Source: Collinsella aerofaciens
GTDB lineage: Bacteria; Actinomycetota; Coriobacteriia; Coriobacteriales; Coriobacteriaceae
Assembly (NCBI RefSeq): GCF_963360655.1
Contig: NZ_OY725712.1
Coordinates: forward strand, 558,001 to 622,000
Direction: 5' to 3'
Length of the DNA: 64,000 bases
Under the pieces are notes generated by a model. That model made no database searches. It saw only the letters and a list, made by a program, of their open reading frames with translations, and had not been told where the DNA came from. Made by a program: the position numbers and the translations under genes. Below, piece by piece: positions 59,774 through 64,000 of this stretch (positions within the stretch are counted from its first letter, which is position 1; every line of letters begins with the position of its first letter).

Positions 59774-59811
59774 AAAGGGCCGATCGCGCATCTCCGCGGT
59801 CGGCCCTTTAC
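59774..59811 (+). terminator. Terminator after the four-helix membrane protein
   Basis: AAAGGGCCGA / TCGGCCCTTT stem with an inner CGCG/CGCG pairing and T-residues at the 3' side. Confidence 0.8.
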
Positions 59812-59826
59812 GTTTGCCCAGATAAA

Positions 59827-59861
59827 ACCTACCAAAATAAACCTGTCCCTTTTTGGCAGGT
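59827..59861. repeat. CTGTCCC element, single copy g
   Basis: ACCTACC-AAAATAAACCTGTCCC-TTTTTGGCAGGT, nearly identical to each half of the doublet at 43677-43778. It ends two bases before the stop codon of the rlmA gene. Confidence 0.8.
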
Positions 59862-59863
59862 TG

Positions 59864-60679
59864 TTAGCTGTGGCGGTACTCGGCGATGATGAAGTCGATA
59901 TCGGTCTGGAGCGTTTCCAGGTTTGCCAGGCGCTCTTTGTCGGCAGGGCGCGTGCGGTAGTAGTACGGCGTCATCTGGAACACCGCCTCGATATCGGCCT
60001 GGGTCTGGAGCGTAATATTCGCAGACACCCGCTGCGTTCCGACCAACTCGAGCTCGGTGGTCTTCGGCAGCTTCTCATCGTTAAGGTACGGCGTGTCGTA
60101 GAGCACCTCCTTGAGCCCAAAGAGATGACGGGCACCCGGCACCACGGTGTAGAGCGAGCCCTCGGGTGCCAGCACGCGGGCAAACTCGCGCTCGTTAAAG
60201 GGGGCAAAGAGCTCGGTCACCATATCGAAGGCGCCATCGGCCACGGGGACGTCCTTCATGTTGGCCACGAAATAGGTCGCATCGCCGCGCTTGGCGGCAA
60301 GGCGTACCATCTCTTTGCCCAGGTCGAAACCGTAAGCATCCACACCCGGCACCGCGCCCATGGCGCTGGTGTAGTAGCCCTCGCCGCAGCAAATATCGAG
60401 CAACGTCATGGGGCCGTTCGTAGACGCAGCGCACCCAGCCGCCCGCTCACGCACCAGCTCGACCATTGCATCGCGCAACGGCGCATAGTAGCCACGGTTT
60501 AGAAAGTCACGACGGCTGCGTGCCTGCGACTTGGGATCGCCCATGGAGTCGCCGCTCTTGGACGAGCGCAGTAGATATAGATAACCCTCGCGCGCACGGT
60601 CAAACCGGTGTCCGCCCGCACATGCGGCCCCACGCTCATCGTCCACCAACGGTTCATGGCAAACGGGACACAACAACAT
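59864..60679 (-). CDS. rlmA: 23S rRNA (guanine-N1)-methyltransferase RlmA
   Basis: 271 residues, AAGGAG upstream. An N-terminal zinc finger CPVCHEPL...CAGGHRFD, then SRRDFLNRGYYAPLRD, the SAM site LLDICCGEGYYTSAM, and a late MTPYYYRT. This is the RlmA/TlrB family that methylates G745 or G748 of 23S rRNA; TlrB-type members give macrolide tolerance, but sequence alone does not separate the two here. Its stop lies beside repeat copy g. Confidence 0.9.
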   Translation of the reverse strand: MLLCPVCHEPLVDDERGAACAGGHRFDRAREGYLYLLRSSKSGDSMGDPKSQARSRRDFLNRGYYAPLRDAMVELVRERAAGCAASTNGPMTLLDICCGEGYYTSAMGAVPGVDAYGFDLGKEMVRLAAKRGDATYFVANMKDVPVADGAFDMVTELFAPFNEREFARVLAPEGSLYTVVPGARHLFGLKEVLYDTPYLNDEKLPKTTELELVGTQRVSANITLQTQADIEAVFQMTPYYYRTRPADKERLANLETLQTDIDFIIAEYRHS

Positions 60680-60744
60680 GGCAACTCCTTAGCGCGAACA
60701 ACACAACGCCCACCATTGTCTCACGCCTTCCCCACCTAGTCATT

Positions 60745-60817
60745 GGGGACGTTCTTGAATGACTAGTTAGAAGAGATAAGGAGTGTCCCCAGCTGCCGAC
60801 AGAAAAGGAACGTCCCC
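60745..60817. repeat. GACGTTC-family doublet
   Basis: GGGGACGTTC (60745-60754) faces GAACGTCCCC (60808-60817); between them lie TGACTAGT and AGTGTCCCC, and TGCCGAC occurs twice nearby. It shares GGGGACGTTCTTG and TGACTAGT with 21624-21659. It fills the gap between rlmA and the MATE gene. Confidence 0.7.
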
Positions 60818-60895
60818 AAGTGCCGACTGGTTGCATTAGGAGTATCATCATCTGCGCAAATAAGCACGAAAGAGCATGTTAGAGATTGAGAGCGT

Positions 60896-62278
60896 ATGGC
60901 TGACACCGTATCTAAGCACATTGACATGACCACCGGCTCGCTGTGGCGCAATATTCCCCTGTTCGCCTTCCCCGTGGCCGCCACGAGCATCTTGGAGCAG
61001 CTGTCGAACCTCATCGCCACGGTCATTATCGGTAACTTCTCGGGCGACCAGGGAACCCTCGCCATGGCGGCGGTCGGCTCCAATGTTCCGCTTACCAGTC
61101 TTATGCTCAACCTGTTTATTGGCATGTCGCTTGGCTCCAACGTGGTCATCGCCAACGCTATCGGCCGCAACGATCAGAACATGGTCAAACGCGCCGTCCA
61201 TACCTCGATTTTAATGGCACTCGTGGGCTTTGTCGTCATCGCTCTGGGCGAGATCTTTGCCGAGCCCATGCTCGCCGCGCTCAACGTTCCCGCCGAGACC
61301 ATGCCGCTCGCCTCACTCTATCTACGCGTCTTTTTGCTGAGCATGCCCTCGATTTTGCTCTACAACTTTGAGGCCGCGATCTTCCGCTCCGTCGGCATCA
61401 CCCGCATGCCGCTGCAGGCGCTTGCCGTGTCCACCGTCCTCAACATTGGCCTGGACCTCATCTTTGTCCCCGTACTTCACTGGGGCGTCGCGGGCGTCGC
61501 CATCGCCACCGCCATCGCCTACACCGTCAGCGCCGCTACGCTCTTTATCCGCCTGCTCAAGACCGACTCTGTCGTCCGCGTCACCCCGCGTGACTTGGCT
61601 ATCGACCCCGTCGCCCTCAAGCGCATCGTCAAGATCGGCCTGCCAGCCGGCATCCAAAGCGCCGTCTTTGCCGTAGCCAACATCATCATCCAGTCCGCCA
61701 TCAACAGCCTGGGCACCGAGGTCATGGCGGCATCGAGCGCCGCCATGAGCTTGGAGTACGTATGCTACAACCTGCTCAACAGCTTTAGCCAGGCGTGCAC
61801 CACCTTTGTGGGACAAAACCACGGTGCCCGCCAGATCGACCGCTGCACCAAAACGCTCAAGGCCTGCCTGGTCGAAGGCGGTATCGTCGCGCTCACCACG
61901 ATCATCGTTATTGTCGGCCTGGGGCGCGAGATCTTGTCGCTGTTCAACAGCGATCCCAACATCGTCTCGATCGGCTATATCCGCGTGTGCTCGATCTTCC
62001 CGGCGTACGCCTTTAGCATGTTCTACGAAAACATGTCAGGCTACCTGCGCGGCTTTGGCATCTCGCTCACACCCGCCCTCATCACCATGATCTGCGTCTG
62101 CGGCATCCGCTTCTACTGGGTGTTCTGCGTGTTCCCGCACTTCCGCACCTTTGCGAACATCATGATGGTCTACCCCATCAGCCTGGGCACCACGGCGTTC
62201 TTTATGGTCGTGGCGGTACTACTTTGCCACCCGGCACGCACCTATCGCGCCACCCAAGCCAAAGCGACAGCCCGCTAA
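60896..62278 (+). CDS. MATE-family multidrug/cation efflux protein
   Basis: 460 residues with 12 hydrophobic helices in two homologous halves. It opens DMTTGSLWRNIPLFAFPVAA then EQLSNLIATVIIGNF, the usual start of DinF/NorM-like MATE proteins; VGQNHGAR in the second half matches the family's GxNxGA pattern. These antiporters export drugs or metabolites using Na+ or H+ gradients. Substrate unknown. Single gene converging with a LysR gene. Confidence 0.9.
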   Translation: MADTVSKHIDMTTGSLWRNIPLFAFPVAATSILEQLSNLIATVIIGNFSGDQGTLAMAAVGSNVPLTSLMLNLFIGMSLGSNVVIANAIGRNDQNMVKRAVHTSILMALVGFVVIALGEIFAEPMLAALNVPAETMPLASLYLRVFLLSMPSILLYNFEAAIFRSVGITRMPLQALAVSTVLNIGLDLIFVPVLHWGVAGVAIATAIAYTVSAATLFIRLLKTDSVVRVTPRDLAIDPVALKRIVKIGLPAGIQSAVFAVANIIIQSAINSLGTEVMAASSAAMSLEYVCYNLLNSFSQACTTFVGQNHGARQIDRCTKTLKACLVEGGIVALTTIIVIVGLGREILSLFNSDPNIVSIGYIRVCSIFPAYAFSMFYENMSGYLRGFGISLTPALITMICVCGIRFYWVFCVFPHFRTFANIMMVYPISLGTTAFFMVVAVLLCHPARTYRATQAKATAR

Positions 62279-62305
62279 ACACCGCACTCAACGCCACGAC
62301 AGTCA

Positions 62306-63172
62306 TTAATTGACAATATGCGAGCTCATATAGTCGATAAAGCGCCTCGTGGCGATAGGCATGGTGTCCCAGCTGCGCCAGGCGGCCACCACGTCGCGCG
62401 AGGGGGCATGCACGATGGGCCGCACACGAATATCGGCTCGCATGCCCTCCACAGTACGACGGTAGAGCATGCTCACGCCTAGGCCCTCCTCCACCATCGC
62501 CATGATGGTGTAGTCGTCAGTCACCTCGCTCGTCACGTGCGGCGACAGCCCATGCGCCGCAAATGCATCGAGCACCAGGCTCTGTTCGCCCTCATCCAGC
62601 AGTACAAACGGCTCGGACGCCAGGTCGGCGAGTGTCACCTTTTCCTTTGCCGTCAGCGGATGCGCGGCCGGCAACAATGCCACCAACTCGTCGTGATAGA
62701 CCACGCGCTTCTCGAGCCCAGCGGTAAATCCGCGTGCCGTAAAGCAAAAATCAACCACGCCATCGTGCACCCACTGGGCGTTGCGCGTGTAATCGCCCTG
62801 CTTGAGGGTAAAGCGAACGCCCGGGTGCAGGGCTCCAAAATCGCGGATCACGCGCGGCAACACGGTTCGACTCACGTTGGTAAACGTCGCGATGCGAATA
62901 TCAGTCGACGAAAGCCCCAGCAGCTCCTGCCGCTTGCCCTCGAGCTCGAGCTCGGCGGTCACAATCTGGCGCAGGTACGGCAGATATTGTTTACCGTCGC
63001 GCGTAAGCGAAACGCCCTGCTTTCCGCGCTCGATAAGCGTGGTGCCCAGCTCGCGCTCGAGCGCCTTGACGGCCTGGCTCACCGCACTTTGCGTATAGCC
63101 CAACTCGTCCGCCGCGCCTTTAAGGCTGCCGCGGTCGACCACCATACAAACAATCTGATACCGCGATGCCAT
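62306..63172 (-). CDS. LysR-family transcriptional regulator
   Basis: 288 residues, GGAGG before the ATG. The winged helix YQIVCMVVDRGSLKGAADEL then YTQSAVSQAVKALEREL is followed by an effector domain resembling that of the LysR at 26721-27578 (DDYTIMAMVEEGLGVSML versus DDYAIMAMVEDGLGVSVL). It is divergent from an EamA transporter gene, as is its relative, so regulator and transporter probably form a duplicated module. Effector unknown. Confidence 0.9.
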   Translation of the reverse strand: MASRYQIVCMVVDRGSLKGAADELGYTQSAVSQAVKALERELGTTLIERGKQGVSLTRDGKQYLPYLRQIVTAELELEGKRQELLGLSSTDIRIATFTNVSRTVLPRVIRDFGALHPGVRFTLKQGDYTRNAQWVHDGVVDFCFTARGFTAGLEKRVVYHDELVALLPAAHPLTAKEKVTLADLASEPFVLLDEGEQSLVLDAFAAHGLSPHVTSEVTDDYTIMAMVEEGLGVSMLYRRTVEGMRADIRVRPIVHAPSRDVVAAWRSWDTMPIATRRFIDYMSSHIVN

Positions 63173-63330
63173 CGTGCCTCCACATCAATGCAGCCGTAAA
63201 ACGTTTTGCCAGCGCTTTTCGCGCCTACTTTAGCGTTTCTTAATCATACTGAAGATACATTCGCTTTACTACATCAACATCTGAGAGCAGAATCCTTTGT
63301 GCGAAACCGTTCTGTAACAAAAGGAGTCCC

Positions 63331-64000
63331 ATGGATCGCAAAAAAGCAATCGCGCTCTCATTTTCCGTTCCCGTCGCATGGGGCTTTTCGTATCCCCTCA
63401 TGAAGATCGGCATGGACAGCATGAACGCCACGAGCATCGTCGCGTTGCGCTGCATCATCGCCTTTGTGGCCTGTCTGCTGCTCTTCCACAAGCGCGCGTT
63501 CCGCATCAACCGCGACCTTATGGTTCGTGCCGCTATCATCGGCGCCATTATGGCAACCGAGCTCACCTGCATGTGCTTGGGCTCCAGCCTCACTTCTGCC
63601 TCCACTGCCGGCTTTTTGCAGAGCCTGACGGTCGTGATCGTGCCGTTTGCCAACGCCGCCCTGCTGCGCCGCGCCCCCGAGCGCAAGGTGCTCATCGGCA
63701 CGGCTATCGTCACCTGCGGCATGCTGCTGCTCTCGGGCGCCGACTTTACCAGCCTGAATCCCGGCGCGATCATCATGCTGCTCTCGGCCTTTATCTATGC
63801 CAGCCACATTATCGTGGCCAAGCGCTTTGTCGAAGAAGTCGATCCGCTGTCCCTGGGCGTTTGGCAGCTGGGCTTTGGCGGCCTGTTCTCGGGCATTGCC
63901 GCATGCGTCTTTGGCGGTTTCGCACTTCCCAGTACGCCCAGCGAGATCGTGGTCGTCGTTGCCCTCGCGCTCATCTGCTCTGCCTACGGCTTTATCACCC
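63331..64000 (+). CDS. EamA/DMT-family transporter, partial (runs off the window)
   Basis: At least 223 residues from the ATG at 63331 (AAAGGAG at 63320-63326), still open at the window end. It opens MDRKKAIALSFSVPVAWGFS and contains ELTCMCLGSSLTSASTAGFL and SAFIYASHIIVAKRF, typical of the first EamA repeat and the start of the second. It is an inner-membrane exporter of unknown substrate, divergent from the LysR gene and a counterpart of the EamA/LysR pair at 26.7-28.6 kb. Confidence 0.88.
   Translation, partial: MDRKKAIALSFSVPVAWGFSYPLMKIGMDSMNATSIVALRCIIAFVACLLLFHKRAFRINRDLMVRAAIIGAIMATELTCMCLGSSLTSASTAGFLQSLTVVIVPFANAALLRRAPERKVLIGTAIVTCGMLLLSGADFTSLNPGAIIMLLSAFIYASHIIVAKRFVEEVDPLSLGVWQLGFGGLFSGIAACVFGGFALPSTPSEIVVVVALALICSAYGFIT

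Overview
This 64 kb window is GC-rich, densely coding bacterial chromosome with strong AAGGAG-type ribosome binding sites, short intergenic gaps and many hairpin terminators. Gene content fits a gut actinobacterium of the class Coriobacteriia, most likely Collinsella: a DUF3516 helicase, N-terminal-rubredoxin rubrerythrin, PdxST with a MocR regulator, a bile-salt-hydrolase-type enzyme, LAXTG-anchored surface proteins and a TPP-riboswitch thiamine salvage operon. The taxon is an inference. No rRNA, tRNA or CRISPR array was found.

Layout. 1-10 kb: TrmB-like methyltransferase, Ski2/Mtr4-like helicase, DUF2130 protein, phosphoesterase, a small gene with an in-frame amber codon, a stand-alone HIRAN protein, a 27-residue hydrophobic peptide, and an alcohol/aldehyde dehydrogenase pair. 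10-16 kb: rubrerythrin, a nuclease-like orphan gene bracketed by two copies of a 123-bp palindromic element, and pdxR divergent from pdxST. 15.7-21.6 kb: a three-level nest of insertion sequences (IS110 split by an IS21-type element that is itself split by a second IS21-type element), each with a readable 5-bp target duplication. 21.8-34 kb: RGG-repeat protein, MFS exporter, two deformylase-like proteins with altered motifs, an XRE-aminotransferase fusion with a palindromic operator, LysR/EamA pair, Kup, bile salt hydrolase, AzgA permease. 34-38 kb: two tandem paralogous LAXTG surface proteins whose duplication carried along the 3' end of azgA. 38-49 kb: esterase, uracil permease, MetE-like enzyme with LysR regulator, HAD phosphatase, thiM/thiamine-binding protein/thiE, patatin, flavodoxin, cysteine-less ArsC-like protein and a CobW GTPase. 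49-64 kb: TrmL, two paralogous AAA ATPases around a UvrA-like protein, a TetM-type ribosomal protection GTPase, GNAT, RsmJ, RlmA, MATE pump, LysR and a partial EamA transporter.

The most unusual signal is not protein coding. Several families of short palindromes are scattered between genes: (i) three 123-bp elements with CTAAGTGAGTAGAC termini and a conserved interior; (ii) at least seven hairpins with different outer stems but the same AAAGG/CTGTCC/CCTTT-type core, most of them touching a stop codon; (iii) a GGGGACGTTC/GAACGTCCCC family; and (iv) two hairpins sharing a CCCA-C/G-TTTGAG loop. They look like REP/REPIN- or MITE-like mobile repeats that double as terminators. Starts were moved from the longest possible frame wherever a ribosome binding site clearly pointed to a different codon.
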